From: DATJZH01 sp052146815
Lineage (GTDB): Bacteria; Actinomycetota; Actinomycetes; Streptosporangiales; Streptosporangiaceae
Reading direction: 5' to 3'
NCBI GenBank assembly: GCA_052146815.1
Contig: JBKQMG010000105.1
Span: forward strand, 1 to 64,000
DNA length: 64,000 nt
How positions within the stretch are numbered: the first letter of the stretch is position 1; the number at the start of each line of letters is the position of its first letter. Shown here piece by piece: positions 50,993 through 59,479 of the stretch. Below the pieces are notes generated by a model that was not told where the DNA came from, ran no database searches, and saw only the letters and a program-made list of their open reading frames with translations. The position numbers and the translations under genes are program-made.

Positions 50993-52108
50993 TTACACCG
51001 GGCTCTTGGTGGCCGGCTTGATCTTGCCGTCCTCGATCTCGGTCTTGATCTTCGCCAGCTCGGCCTGCAGGGAGGCCGGGACCTTGGACGCGAAGTCGTG
51101 GTACGGCGAGAGCACCACTCCGCCGTTGGACAGGTCGCCGATGTAGTTGCCGCCCTTGAACGTGCCCTTGGCCGCCGACAGGACCGCGGCCTTCACCGCC
51201 GCCTGGATGCCCTTCGTCACGCTGGTGACGAAGTACTTGCAGTACTGCTGGGCACTGATGCACCCGTCGGTGTCCACCCACTCCATGTTGACCTTGTCCG
51301 ACCCGGCCGCCGCGTCCGCGTTCTGGACGGCCTTGGCGGCGCCGAGGCCGACGTTGCCGGCGACGGGGAAGATGACGTCCGCGCCTTCGCTGATGAACGT
51401 CTGGGTCGTGGTCTGGCCGGTGGTCTGGTCGGTGAAGTTCCCGGTGAACTCGCCGTTCTGGGTCTTCTCGTTCCAGCCGAGCACCTGGACGTGCGTGTGG
51501 TGCTGGGAGTTGTAGTACTGCACCCCGTCCCAGTAGCCGTCCATGTAGATGGTCACCGTCGGCAGCTTCTGGCCGCCGAAGGTCGCCACCTTCCCGGTCT
51601 TCGACATGCCCGCGGCCAGGTAACCGCCCAGGAAGCCGTCCTGCACGGTGTTGAAGACGAGCGCGTCGATGTTCTTGATCGCCGGGCTGTAGGTGTAGTC
51701 CACGATCGCGAACTTCTCGCTCGGGTTCTTCTTCGCCGCGGTCTCGGTGTTGTCGCCCATCAGGAACCCGACGGTGACGATGATCCCGCACTTCTTGCTG
51801 ATGAACTCGTTGATGTTGGGCGTGTAGTCGCTGGACGACGAGGACTGCAGGTAGGTCACCTTGACGTCCGGATCGGCCGCGGCGGCCTGCTGCATGCCCT
51901 GCCAGGACGAGGCATTGAAGGAGCGGTCGTCGATGCCGCCGGTGTCGGTCACCATGCAGCCGAGGAACTTGCCCGCGGCCGAGGCGCTGGAGCTCGAGGA
52001 GCTCGAGCTCGCGGCGCTCGAGCTAGGCGACGTCGTGCTGGAGCCGCAGGCGGCCGCCAGCAGGGCCGTGGCTGCCACCGCAGCGGTAGTAATTAGCTTC
52101 CCTTTCAC
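50993..52108 (-). CDS. BMP-family nucleoside-binding lipoprotein
   Basis: 371 residues. A lipoprotein signal (LLAAACGSS) is followed by a Ser-rich linker (residues 24-42) and the BMP/PnrA domain: GCMVTDTGGIDDRSFNASSWQG, VFNTVQDGFLGGYLAA, GADVIFPVAGNVGLGAAKAV, VDTDGC. It captures nucleosides at the cell surface for the ABC importer encoded downstream. GTG 52108 has a near-ideal GAGGAGGTACC site. It heads the minus-strand half of the divergent nucleoside locus. Confidence 0.9.
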   Translation of the reverse strand: MKGKLITTAAVAATALLAAACGSSTTSPSSSAASSSSSSSSASAAGKFLGCMVTDTGGIDDRSFNASSWQGMQQAAAADPDVKVTYLQSSSSSDYTPNINEFISKKCGIIVTVGFLMGDNTETAAKKNPSEKFAIVDYTYSPAIKNIDALVFNTVQDGFLGGYLAAGMSKTGKVATFGGQKLPTVTIYMDGYWDGVQYYNSQHHTHVQVLGWNEKTQNGEFTGNFTDQTTGQTTTQTFISEGADVIFPVAGNVGLGAAKAVQNADAAAGSDKVNMEWVDTDGCISAQQYCKYFVTSVTKGIQAAVKAAVLSAAKGTFKGGNYIGDLSNGGVVLSPYHDFASKVPASLQAELAKIKTEIEDGKIKPATKSPV

Positions 52109-52389
52109 GGGTACCTCCTCAGCGGGGGCAGCCAGCGGCCGCCCGGAAGGGGCGCCGGCTGCTCGGGGCCCCGGCCGGCCGGGGCATGGGCCTAGACAAT
52201 CCCCCCAGGGATGCCCGAAGGCTAGTCCTCGCCCTCCCGCGCGGGGAAGCGCAATTCAGCTACCGCGACAGCGCTGATGCTAAATCGAGACTCTAGAATC
52301 ATGGATCGCCCGCGGGCGGGAACGCCTGGTCACTATGCGCCGGCCGGCGACGAGGCGCGGCCGGCGCGCCACGAGGGCAAGGAGCCTGC
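52109..52389. promoter_or_regulatory. Divergent control region between nucleoside importer and cdd-deoA-add genes
   Basis: 281 bases with no gene. An AT-rich patch at 52,250-52,300 contains TAGAAT (52,294-52,299), a possible -10 box for the plus-strand genes. No clear operator or riboswitch was recognised. Sharing of one control region by uptake and breakdown genes is the functional point. Confidence 0.4.
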
Positions 52390-52797
52390 ATGACGATCGA
52401 CTGGCCCGCACTCAGGTCCGCTGCCGTGGCGGTCGCCGCCAGGGCCTACGCGCCGTACTCCCGGCTGCACGTCGGCGCCGCCGGGCTGACCGACGACGGC
52501 GCCGTCGTGACCGGCTGCAACGTGGAGAATGCCTCCTTCGGACTCACGCTGTGCGCCGAATGCGGCCTGGTGTCCGCACTGCACGCCTCCGGTCACAGCC
52601 GCCTGCTCGCCGTCAGCGTGGTCGCCGCCGACGGCGCGCCGCTGGTGCCGTGCGGGCGGTGCCGCCAGCTGCTGCTCGAGGCCGGCGGCCCGGGGCTCCT
52701 GCTGGACGGCGAGCCGGAGCCGCGCGAGCTCGGCGGCCTGCTGCCGGACGCCTTTACCGGCGCCGACCTGGCCGAGCGGCGCGCCGCCGATGACTGA
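52390..52797 (+). CDS. cdd: Cytidine deaminase
   Basis: 135 residues, the small tetrameric form. The zinc site is CAECGLVSA (Cys and catalytic Glu) and VPCGRCRQLL (two Cys), and the substrate loop is NVENASFGLT. It converts cytidine and deoxycytidine to uridine and deoxyuridine. GCAAGGAGCC precedes ATG 52390. Its last 8 bases overlap the deoA start. Confidence 0.93.
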   Translation: MTIDWPALRSAAVAVAARAYAPYSRLHVGAAGLTDDGAVVTGCNVENASFGLTLCAECGLVSALHASGHSRLLAVSVVAADGAPLVPCGRCRQLLLEAGGPGLLLDGEPEPRELGGLLPDAFTGADLAERRAADD

Positions 52798-54064
52798 CGT
52801 CGTCGACCTGATCCGCGCCAAGCGCGACGGGGGGGAGCTCACCGACGCGCAGATCAGCTGGCTGATCGCCGCCTACACCGGCGCCAGCGTGCCCGACGAG
52901 CAGATGTCCGCGCTGCTCATGGCCATCTACTTCCGCGGTCTTTCGCCGGCTGAGCTGCGATCGTGGACCGCCGCGATGATCAGCTCGGGCGAGCGGCTGG
53001 ACCTGAGCGCGGTGGCCGCCCCGACGGTGGACAAGCACTCCACCGGGGGCGTGGGCGACAAGGTGTCGCTGATCCTCGCGCCGCTGGTGGCCAGCTGCGG
53101 CGCCGCGGTCCCGCAGCTGGCGGGCCGCGGCCTCGGCCACACCGGCGGCACCCTGGACAAGCTGGAGTCGATCCCCGGCTGGCGGGCCCAGCTGACGCCG
53201 GCCCAGATCATCGAGGTACTCAACGCGGCGGGCTGCGTGATCTGCGCCGCGGGCCCTGGGCTCGCCCCCGCCGACCGGCGCCTCTACGCGCTGCGCGACG
53301 TGACCGGGACCGTCGAGTCCATCCCGCTGATCGCCAGCTCGATCATGTCCAAGAAGATCGCGGAAGGGACCTCGGCGCTGGTCCTGGACGTCAAGGTCGG
53401 CAGCGGCGCGTTCATGCAGGAGATCAGCGATGCCCGGCAGCTAGCGCAGACCATGGTGGCCCTCGGCGACGAGCAGGGCGTGCGCACCACGGCCCTGCTG
53501 ACCCGGATGGACGCCCCGCTCGGCCGGGCCGTCGGCAACGCGGTCGAGGTCGAGGAAGCCGTCGAGGTCCTGGCCGGCGCGGGGCCCGCCGATCTGAGGG
53601 AGGTGACGCTGGCACTGGCGGCCGAGATGCTGCGGCTGGCCGGCGTCACTGCCGACCCGGCAGCCGCGCTCGCGGACGGCCGGGCCCTGGCCAGCTACCG
53701 GGCCATGATCATCGCCCAGGACGGCGACCCGGATGCTCCGCTGCCCGTCGCCGCCCGCCGCGAGCTGGTCGCCGCGCCCGCCATGGGCTGGGTACGCGGC
53801 CTCGACGCCCGGGCGGTCGGCGTGGCCGCCTGGCGCCTTGGCGCCGGCCGGGCCCGGAAGGAGGATCCGGTCAGCGCGGGCGCCGGGGTTATCTGCCTGG
53901 CCAGGCCAGGGGAGCGGGTGGAGCAGGGCCAGCCCGTGCTCGAGCTGCGGACCGACGAGGAGGCCCGGTTCGGCCGGGCGCGCGAGGCGCTGGCGGACGC
54001 GATCGAGATTGGCCCGGAACCGCCTGAGGCCAGTCCGTCCGTGCTCGAGCGGATCGGCCTGTGA
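52790..54064 (+). CDS. deoA: Thymidine/pyrimidine-nucleoside phosphorylase
   Basis: 424 residues. The glycosyltransferase-family 3 signature SGERLDLS and VDKHSTGGVGDKVSLILAP carry the phosphate-binding Lys/Ser; GRGLGHTGGTLDKLESI and SSIMSKKIAEG carry the base-binding Arg/Lys. It splits thymidine, deoxyuridine and perhaps uridine to base and (deoxy)ribose-1-phosphate. ATG 52790 lies inside the cdd end, and its stop overlaps the add start (GTGA). Confidence 0.93.
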   Translation: MTDVVDLIRAKRDGGELTDAQISWLIAAYTGASVPDEQMSALLMAIYFRGLSPAELRSWTAAMISSGERLDLSAVAAPTVDKHSTGGVGDKVSLILAPLVASCGAAVPQLAGRGLGHTGGTLDKLESIPGWRAQLTPAQIIEVLNAAGCVICAAGPGLAPADRRLYALRDVTGTVESIPLIASSIMSKKIAEGTSALVLDVKVGSGAFMQEISDARQLAQTMVALGDEQGVRTTALLTRMDAPLGRAVGNAVEVEEAVEVLAGAGPADLREVTLALAAEMLRLAGVTADPAAALADGRALASYRAMIIAQDGDPDAPLPVAARRELVAAPAMGWVRGLDARAVGVAAWRLGAGRARKEDPVSAGAGVICLARPGERVEQGQPVLELRTDEEARFGRAREALADAIEIGPEPPEASPSVLERIGL

Positions 54065-55149
54065 CAATGGGGGGCGTGCTGCTGAGCCTGGAAGAGATCC
54101 GGCGCGTCCCCAAGGTGCTTCTGCATGATCATCTGGACGGCGGAGTGCGCCCGGACACGATCATCGAGCTGGCCCGCGAGGCCGGGTACGAAGGCCTGCC
54201 CGCGACCGACCCCGGCGAGCTGGAACAGTGGCTCAGCGGGGCCAAGCGCGGCAACCTCGAGCTCTACCTGGAGGCGTTCGCGCACACGGTCGCGGTGATG
54301 CAGACCAGGGACGCGCTGGTCCGGGTCGCTGCCGAGTGCGCGCAGGACCTGGCCGACGACGGGGTCGTGTACGCGGAGGTCCGGTTCGCGCCCGAGCTGC
54401 ACGTCGACGGCGGCCTCAGCCTCGACCAGGTGGTCGAGGCGGTGCTCGACGGATTCCGGTGCGGCAGCGCCGGGCGGCCGATCACCGTCTACGCGCTGCT
54501 GACCGCCATGCGCACGGCCGCGCGCTCCCTGGAGATCGCCGAGCTGGCGGTACGGCACCGCGACGCCGGCGTGGTCGGCTTCGACATCGCCGGCGCGGAG
54601 GCGGGCAGCCCGCCGAGCCGTCACCTGGACGCCTTCCAGTACGTGGCGCGGGAGAACTTCCACAACACCATCCATGCCGGCGAGGGGTTCGGGCTGCCGT
54701 CGATCTGGGAGGCGGTCCAGTGGTGCGGGGCCGACCGGCTCGGCCACGGCGTCCGCATCATCGACGACATCCGCCCGGCGCCTGACGGCAGCGTGGCGAT
54801 GGGCCGGCTGGCGAACTACATCAGGGACCGCCGCATTCCGCTGGAGATGTGCCCGACCTCCAATGTCCAGACCGGCGCCGCGCCGTCCATCCGCGAGCAC
54901 CCGATCGGGCTGCTGCGGCGGCTGTCATTCCGGGTGACGGTCAACACCGACAACCGGCTCATGAGCGGGGTCACCCTGTCGTCGGAGTTCCTCGCGCTGA
55001 CCGAGGCCTTCGGCTACGGGTGGCGCGATATCGAATGGCTCACCCTGAACGCCATGAAGAGCGCCTTCGCGCCCTTCGACGAGCGCCTGCGCTTCATCAA
55101 CAACGTCATCAAGCCGGGCTTCGACCCGGTCCGGCCGGCGCCCCGCTGA
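54061..55149 (+). CDS. add: Adenosine deaminase
   Basis: 362 residues. The metal motif is HDHLDGG (HxH), followed by the catalytic HAGEG, LGHGVRI, CPTSN and VTVNTDNRLMS. The last is the actinobacterial variant in which the usual DD pair reads DN, leaving one Asp. It converts (deoxy)adenosine to (deoxy)inosine, the substrate of the PNP encoded on the other strand. GTG 54061 overlaps the deoA stop. Confidence 0.92.
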   Translation: MTMGGVLLSLEEIRRVPKVLLHDHLDGGVRPDTIIELAREAGYEGLPATDPGELEQWLSGAKRGNLELYLEAFAHTVAVMQTRDALVRVAAECAQDLADDGVVYAEVRFAPELHVDGGLSLDQVVEAVLDGFRCGSAGRPITVYALLTAMRTAARSLEIAELAVRHRDAGVVGFDIAGAEAGSPPSRHLDAFQYVARENFHNTIHAGEGFGLPSIWEAVQWCGADRLGHGVRIIDDIRPAPDGSVAMGRLANYIRDRRIPLEMCPTSNVQTGAAPSIREHPIGLLRRLSFRVTVNTDNRLMSGVTLSSEFLALTEAFGYGWRDIEWLTLNAMKSAFAPFDERLRFINNVIKPGFDPVRPAPR

Positions 55150-55207
55150 CATCGCGGCCGCCCCGCCGCCCTGCCGCGTCCGCGGCAGGCGAGGTAGCGT
55201 CGGCCCC

Positions 55208-56170
55208 GTGGGAACTCTCGACGTGACCGCTGACCGCCGGTGGCTGCAGGATTTCGCCACCTCCGACGCCGCGCTCCGGCAGCTGCTGCACGGGCTGCCT
55301 GGTGTCGACCAGGTAGGCGCCGAGGCGCGGGCGGCGGTGCTGGCCACCAGGTCGATCAAGCGGGACGCCAAGCTGCGCGCGCTCGACCTGGCCGTCGCGG
55401 CCGTGGACCTGACGACCCTCGAAGGCGCGGACACGCCCGGCAAGGTCACGGCGATGTGCGCGAAAGCCCGCCGGCCGGACCCCGGCGATCCCCTTGTCCC
55501 GCCGGTCGCGGCCGTGTGCCTCTACCCCGATCTGGTCGGGGTGGCCCGCGCCGCGCTGGGGGGCGGCACCGTCCGGGTCGCCTCGGTGGCCACCGCCTTC
55601 CCGTCCGGCCGCGCTTCCCTCGCGGTCAAGCTCGCGGATGTCGCCGACGCGGTCAGCGCGGGCGCCGACGAGATCGACATGGTCATCGACCGCGGCGCCT
55701 TCCTGTCCGGGCGCTACGGCCAGGTCTACGAGGAGATCCGGGCCGTGCGGGAGAACTGCGGCCGCGCGCGCCTGAAAGTGATCCTCGGAACCGGCGAGCT
55801 GGCCACGCTCGACAACGTGGCCCGCGCGTCCTGGCTCGCGATGCTGGCCGGCGCGGACTTCATCAAGACCTCCACCGGGAAGGTCACGCCGGCGGCGACA
55901 CCGCCGGTGGCCCTGGTCATGCTGGCCGCCGTCCGGGACTATCACCTGGCCACCGGCCGCCGCGTCGGCGTGAAGGTGGCGGGCGGGGTACGGACCGCCA
56001 AGGACGCGATCCGCTACCTCGTCCTGGTCAAGGAGACCGCCGGAGCGGCCTGGCTGACCCCGGACCTTTTTCGCATCGGCGCCTCCAGCCTGCTTAATGA
56101 CCTGCTGATGCAGCGCAGCAAGCAGCTCACCGGGCAGTACGCGGGGCCTGATTACTTCGGCCTTGACTAG
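55208..56170 (+). CDS. deoC: Deoxyribose-phosphate aldolase
   Basis: 320 residues, a TIM barrel. The Schiff-base Lys is in ADFIKTSTGK, the second conserved Lys is in VGVKVAGGVRT, and an Asp lies in EIDMVIDRGAF. At 320 residues it is longer than the bacterial ~220 form and matches the longer (human-like) DERA. It splits deoxyribose-5-phosphate to acetaldehyde and glyceraldehyde-3-phosphate. GTG 55208 lies 58 bases after add. Confidence 0.92.
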   Translation: MGTLDVTADRRWLQDFATSDAALRQLLHGLPGVDQVGAEARAAVLATRSIKRDAKLRALDLAVAAVDLTTLEGADTPGKVTAMCAKARRPDPGDPLVPPVAAVCLYPDLVGVARAALGGGTVRVASVATAFPSGRASLAVKLADVADAVSAGADEIDMVIDRGAFLSGRYGQVYEEIRAVRENCGRARLKVILGTGELATLDNVARASWLAMLAGADFIKTSTGKVTPAATPPVALVMLAAVRDYHLATGRRVGVKVAGGVRTAKDAIRYLVLVKETAGAAWLTPDLFRIGASSLLNDLLMQRSKQLTGQYAGPDYFGLD

Positions 56171-56272
56171 CGCCGTGCGGCGCTGCGCCCGGTCTCGGTG
56201 CCGCGGCCGGGCGCGGCGGGGGCATGCGAGAATAACGGCGGCAATGACGGCGACGGACGGGAAGCACTGCTG

Positions 56273-57793
56273 ATGCCGGGCAGCAAGGATAGCCGGGACG
56301 CGGGCGCCGGCCCGGCGGCGGACGCGGCGCCGGGCCGGGTCGTCCCGCGCGCGGCGCCGATCTCGTGGGAGTACGCGCCGGCGCCCGAGGCCCGCGACGT
56401 CGTCACCATCGCCTCTGAGTACGGTCTGTTCATCGGCGGCGAGTTCGTCCCCGCGGCGGACGGCCGCCAGTTCGAGACCGTGAATCCCGCGACCGAGGAA
56501 CCGCTCGCCTGGGTGGCCGAGGCCGGCGTCGCCGATGTGGACCGGGCCGTCGCCGCGGCGCGGGCCGCCTTCGACGACGTGTGGGCGCCGATGCCGGGCG
56601 CTGAGCGCGCCAAGTACCTGTACCGCATCGCCCGGATCCTGCAGGAGCGCGCTCGCGAGTTCGCCGTGCTGGAGACCCTGGACAACGGCAAGCCGATCAG
56701 GGAATCCCGCGATGTGGACGTGCCGCTGGCCGCGGCGCATTTCTTCTACCACGCGGGCTGGGCGGACAAGCTCGAGCACGCCGGGCTCGGGCCCGACCCG
56801 CGCCCGCTCGGCGTAGCCGGCCAGGTGGTCCCCTGGAATTTCCCGCTGCTGATGGCCGCCTGGAAACTCGCCCCGGCGCTGGCGGCCGGCAACACCTGCG
56901 TGCTGAAGCCGGCCGAGACCACGCCGCTGACCGCGCTGCTGCTCGCCGAGGTCTGCCAGCAGGCCGGGCTGCCGCCCGGCGTGGTGAACGTCCTGACCGG
57001 CGCCGGCCAGACCGGCGCCGCCCTCGTGGCACATCCGGGCGTGGACAAGATCGCCTTCACCGGCTCGACTGAGGTCGGCAAGGAGATCGCGGTCGCCTTG
57101 GCCGGCACGGGCAAGCGGCTGACGCTCGAGCTGGGCGGGAAGGCCGCGAACGTCATCTTCGACGACGCGCCGGTGGACCAGGCGATCGAGGGCATCGTCA
57201 ACGGGATTTTCTTCAACCAGGGACACGTCTGCTGCGCCGGCTCACGACTGCTGGTCCAGGAGTCGGTCGCGGACGCGATCACCGACCGCCTGCGCGGCCG
57301 GCTTGCCACGCTGCGGCTCGGCGACCCGATGGACAAGAATACCGATATCGGCGCCATCAACTCGCGCCAGCAGCTCGACAGGATCCGGGAGCTGTCGGCG
57401 GCCGGCGAAGCCGAGGGCGCGCAGCGCTGGTCACCGCCGTGCCAGCTGCCGGACCGGGGCTTCTGGTTCGCGCCGACGGTCTTCACCGGGGTCAGCCAGT
57501 CGCAGCGGATCGCCAGGGAAGAGATCTTCGGCCCCGTGCTGTCGGTGCTGACGTTCCGCACGCCGGAGGAGGCCGTCACGAAAGCCAACAACACGCCTTA
57601 CGGGCTGTCGGCCGGAGTGTGGACCGAGAAGGGCAGCCGGATCCTGTGGATGGCGCAGCGGCTGCGGGCCGGGGTGGTGTGGGCCAACACCTACAACCGG
57701 TTCGACCCGGCCAGCCCGTTCGGCGGGTACCGGGAGTCCGGCTTCGGGCGGGAGGGCGGCCGGCAGGGCCTCGCCGCGTACCTCGATGCCTGA
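56273..57793 (+). CDS. Aldehyde dehydrogenase, complete active site, deoC-linked
   Basis: 506 residues. The cofactor region is VVPWNFPLLMAAWKLAPALAAGN; the general base Glu286 is in LTLELGGK; the nucleophile Cys320 is in QGHVCCAGSR; the C-terminal motif EEIFGPVLSVL is complete. It would oxidise the acetaldehyde released by DeoC to acetate; that link is by position. ATG 56273 was chosen; upstream in-frame sequence is not conserved-looking. Its last 8 bases overlap the next, ALDH-like gene. Confidence 0.87.
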   Translation: MPGSKDSRDAGAGPAADAAPGRVVPRAAPISWEYAPAPEARDVVTIASEYGLFIGGEFVPAADGRQFETVNPATEEPLAWVAEAGVADVDRAVAAARAAFDDVWAPMPGAERAKYLYRIARILQERAREFAVLETLDNGKPIRESRDVDVPLAAAHFFYHAGWADKLEHAGLGPDPRPLGVAGQVVPWNFPLLMAAWKLAPALAAGNTCVLKPAETTPLTALLLAEVCQQAGLPPGVVNVLTGAGQTGAALVAHPGVDKIAFTGSTEVGKEIAVALAGTGKRLTLELGGKAANVIFDDAPVDQAIEGIVNGIFFNQGHVCCAGSRLLVQESVADAITDRLRGRLATLRLGDPMDKNTDIGAINSRQQLDRIRELSAAGEAEGAQRWSPPCQLPDRGFWFAPTVFTGVSQSQRIAREEIFGPVLSVLTFRTPEEAVTKANNTPYGLSAGVWTEKGSRILWMAQRLRAGVVWANTYNRFDPASPFGGYRESGFGREGGRQGLAAYLDA

Positions 57794-58709
57794 GCGCGGG
57801 AAGGCGCCGCTGTCACCCGGCGCAGCGCCGGGCAGGCCCGGTGCGGACGCGGGCGCGGGGCGCCTCGGCGTCCGCAAGACCTACAAGCTGTACATCGGCG
57901 GCGCGTTTCCCCGGTCGGAGTCGGGCCGGTCCTACCCGGCGCACGGGCCGGGCGGCACGCTGCTCGCTTATGCGGCGCAGGCCTCGCGCAAGGATGCGCG
58001 CGACGGCGTCACGGCGGCGCGCGGTGCCTTCGGGAAATGGTCGGGCGCGACCGCCTACAACCGCGGCCAGGTTCTTTACCGGGTGGCCGAGATGCTGGAG
58101 GGCCGCGCGGCGCAGTTCGCCGCTGAAGTCGCCGCGGCCGAGGGCGCCTCCGACGCGGCGGCCTGGCAGCAGGTGACGGCGGCCATCGACCGCTGGGTCT
58201 GGTATGCGGGCTGGTCGGACAAGATCGCCCAGGTGGCGGGCGCGGCTAATCCGGTCGCCGGGCCGTACTTCAACTTCAGCATGCCGGAGCCGGCCGGCGT
58301 GGTGGCGGTCATCGCCCCCGCGCGCTCCAGCCTGCTCGGCCTGGTCAGCGCGCTCGCGCCGGTGATCGCGACCGGCAACACGGCCGTCGTCGCAGCCAGC
58401 GAGAGCCGCCCGCTGCCGGCGGTGACCCTGACCGAGGTGCTGGCCACCTCCGACCTGCCGGCCGGCGTGGTGAACATGCTCACCGGCCGGACGGCCGAGC
58501 TCGCGCCGGTCCTGGCCGGTCACATGGACGTCAACGCGATCGACCTGACCGGCGCCGACCCGGCCGCCCGCGCGGAGCTGGAGCGGCTGGCCGCGGGAAA
58601 CGTCAAGCGGGTGTTCGCCGGCGGCACGGACTGGGCGGCTGACCCCGGCACCGCGCGGCTGCTGGCCTTCCTGGAAACCAAGACCGTCTGGCACCCGGTC
58701 GGAATCTAG
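57786..58709 (+). CDS. Short aldehyde dehydrogenase-like protein lacking the catalytic half
   Basis: 307 residues, overlapping the preceding ALDH stop by 8 bases. It aligns with the N-terminal ALDH Rossmann region: YKLYIGGAF, PAGVVAVIAPARSSLLGLVSALAPVIATGNTAVV (short motif ATGNTAVV) and LPAGVVNMLTGR. It then ends with a short LETKTVWHP tail. The ELGGK Glu and the catalytic Cys are both absent. It is not a frame-broken gene, as the coding region is intact and coupled. Similar full-length/short ALDH pairs occur in actinomycetes, so it may be a structural or regulatory partner. Confidence 0.8.
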   Translation: MPERGKAPLSPGAAPGRPGADAGAGRLGVRKTYKLYIGGAFPRSESGRSYPAHGPGGTLLAYAAQASRKDARDGVTAARGAFGKWSGATAYNRGQVLYRVAEMLEGRAAQFAAEVAAAEGASDAAAWQQVTAAIDRWVWYAGWSDKIAQVAGAANPVAGPYFNFSMPEPAGVVAVIAPARSSLLGLVSALAPVIATGNTAVVAASESRPLPAVTLTEVLATSDLPAGVVNMLTGRTAELAPVLAGHMDVNAIDLTGADPAARAELERLAAGNVKRVFAGGTDWAADPGTARLLAFLETKTVWHPVGI

Positions 58710-59016
58710 GCCGGCCGCCGTGGCCCGGACCAGGCGGCGGGCCTGCGTGCGGCGCTGCGTACGTCAGGGTCGCAGTCGCTGGAGATGCCGAGCGTCGACC
58801 CGGCCTCGCGCCGGTGCCCAGAAGCCCGGCGCCGAGGAGCATGACCCCTGCGGTCGCGGCGAGCCCGGCACCGCGGCCGAGATGTGCGATGTGCGTGCGC
58901 AGTCCCACTGATGTCCTTTCTGCACGCGGGGCTCCCCGCGTCGCAGCGGACATTACGCCGCCTGCCTTTCCGGCCAGGGTGGCAAAGTGTCCTGAATAGT
59001 AATTTTTACGGCGTAG
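58710..59016. other. Gap of about 300 bases; possible small exported peptide gene on the minus strand
   Basis: No confident gene. On the minus strand a GTG near 58,908 with GAAAGGAC ahead opens a frame with a hydrophobic helix (GLAATAGVMLLGAGLLG) and a Pro/Arg-rich tail that runs on into the ALDH-like gene (stop at 58,603). It could encode a small exported peptide but may be chance. The AT-rich run near 58,995-59,010 is unexplained. Confidence 0.25.
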
Positions 59017-59469
59017 TTAGGACACATGCAGGGTCAGTGTGTCGGCAACGCACGCCGCGCGCTTCTGCCCTTCGACCTCGACCGTCACGCGGGCGCTGGC
59101 CAGTTGTCCGAGCGGCGTATTGCGGACGTCGCTCGGGGTGGCGCCGGCCCGGATACGCGATCCCGTGGGCACCGGGCTGGGGAAGCGGACGCGGTCCAGG
59201 CCGCAGTTGACGGCCATGGTCAGGTTGTCGATCCGGTAGATCTCCGCCATGAGGACCGGCAGCATGGCCAGCGTCAGGTAGCCGTGCGCGATCGTCGTCC
59301 CGAACGGGCCTGCCGCGGCCCGCTCAGGGTCCACAGGAATCCACTGGTGATCGCCGGTGGCCCCGGCGAAGGCGCTGACCTGCGCCTGCGTGACCTCATG
59401 CCAGTCGCTGTAGCCGAGGTGCTCGCCCTTGGCCGCGGCGAACTCCTCAAGGCTGCTGAAGCTCCGCAG
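59017..59469 (-). CDS. MaoC-like hydratase, apparent CTG start and lost catalytic His
   Basis: About 150 residues if read from CTG 59469, the point where family members begin (RSFSSLEEFAAAKGEHLGY). The hot-dog hydratase core is present: ATGDHQWIPVDPERAAAGPFGTTIAHGYLTL (short motif FGTTIAHGY). The motif D-x4-H should give Asp40 and His45, but position 45 is Pro (WIPVD). No ATG, GTG or TTG fits the full-length start; the first GTG (59,334) would drop 45 residues including Asp40. Family members hydrate enoyl-CoA. This copy is probably inactive or altered. It follows upp by 10 bases. Confidence 0.7.
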   Translation of the reverse strand: MRSFSSLEEFAAAKGEHLGYSDWHEVTQAQVSAFAGATGDHQWIPVDPERAAAGPFGTTIAHGYLTLAMLPVLMAEIYRIDNLTMAVNCGLDRVRFPSPVPTGSRIRAGATPSDVRNTPLGQLASARVTVEVEGQKRAACVADTLTLHVS

Positions 59470-59479
59470 GTCGCCCGGC

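Noticed and set aside
54125..54132. Fifth ATGATCAT copy
   Set aside because: It lies inside the add coding region, encodes part of the conserved HDHLD motif, and is in the other genome.
54061..55149. Adenosine deaminase with a missing catalytic Asp (DN instead of DD)
   Set aside because: As far as I recall the NTDNR form is the usual actinobacterial variant, so it is not evidence of loss of function.
55109..57226. Minus-strand 705-codon frame opposite deoC and ALDH
   Set aside because: Antisense of two recognisable enzymes; no domain and Arg/Gly-rich.
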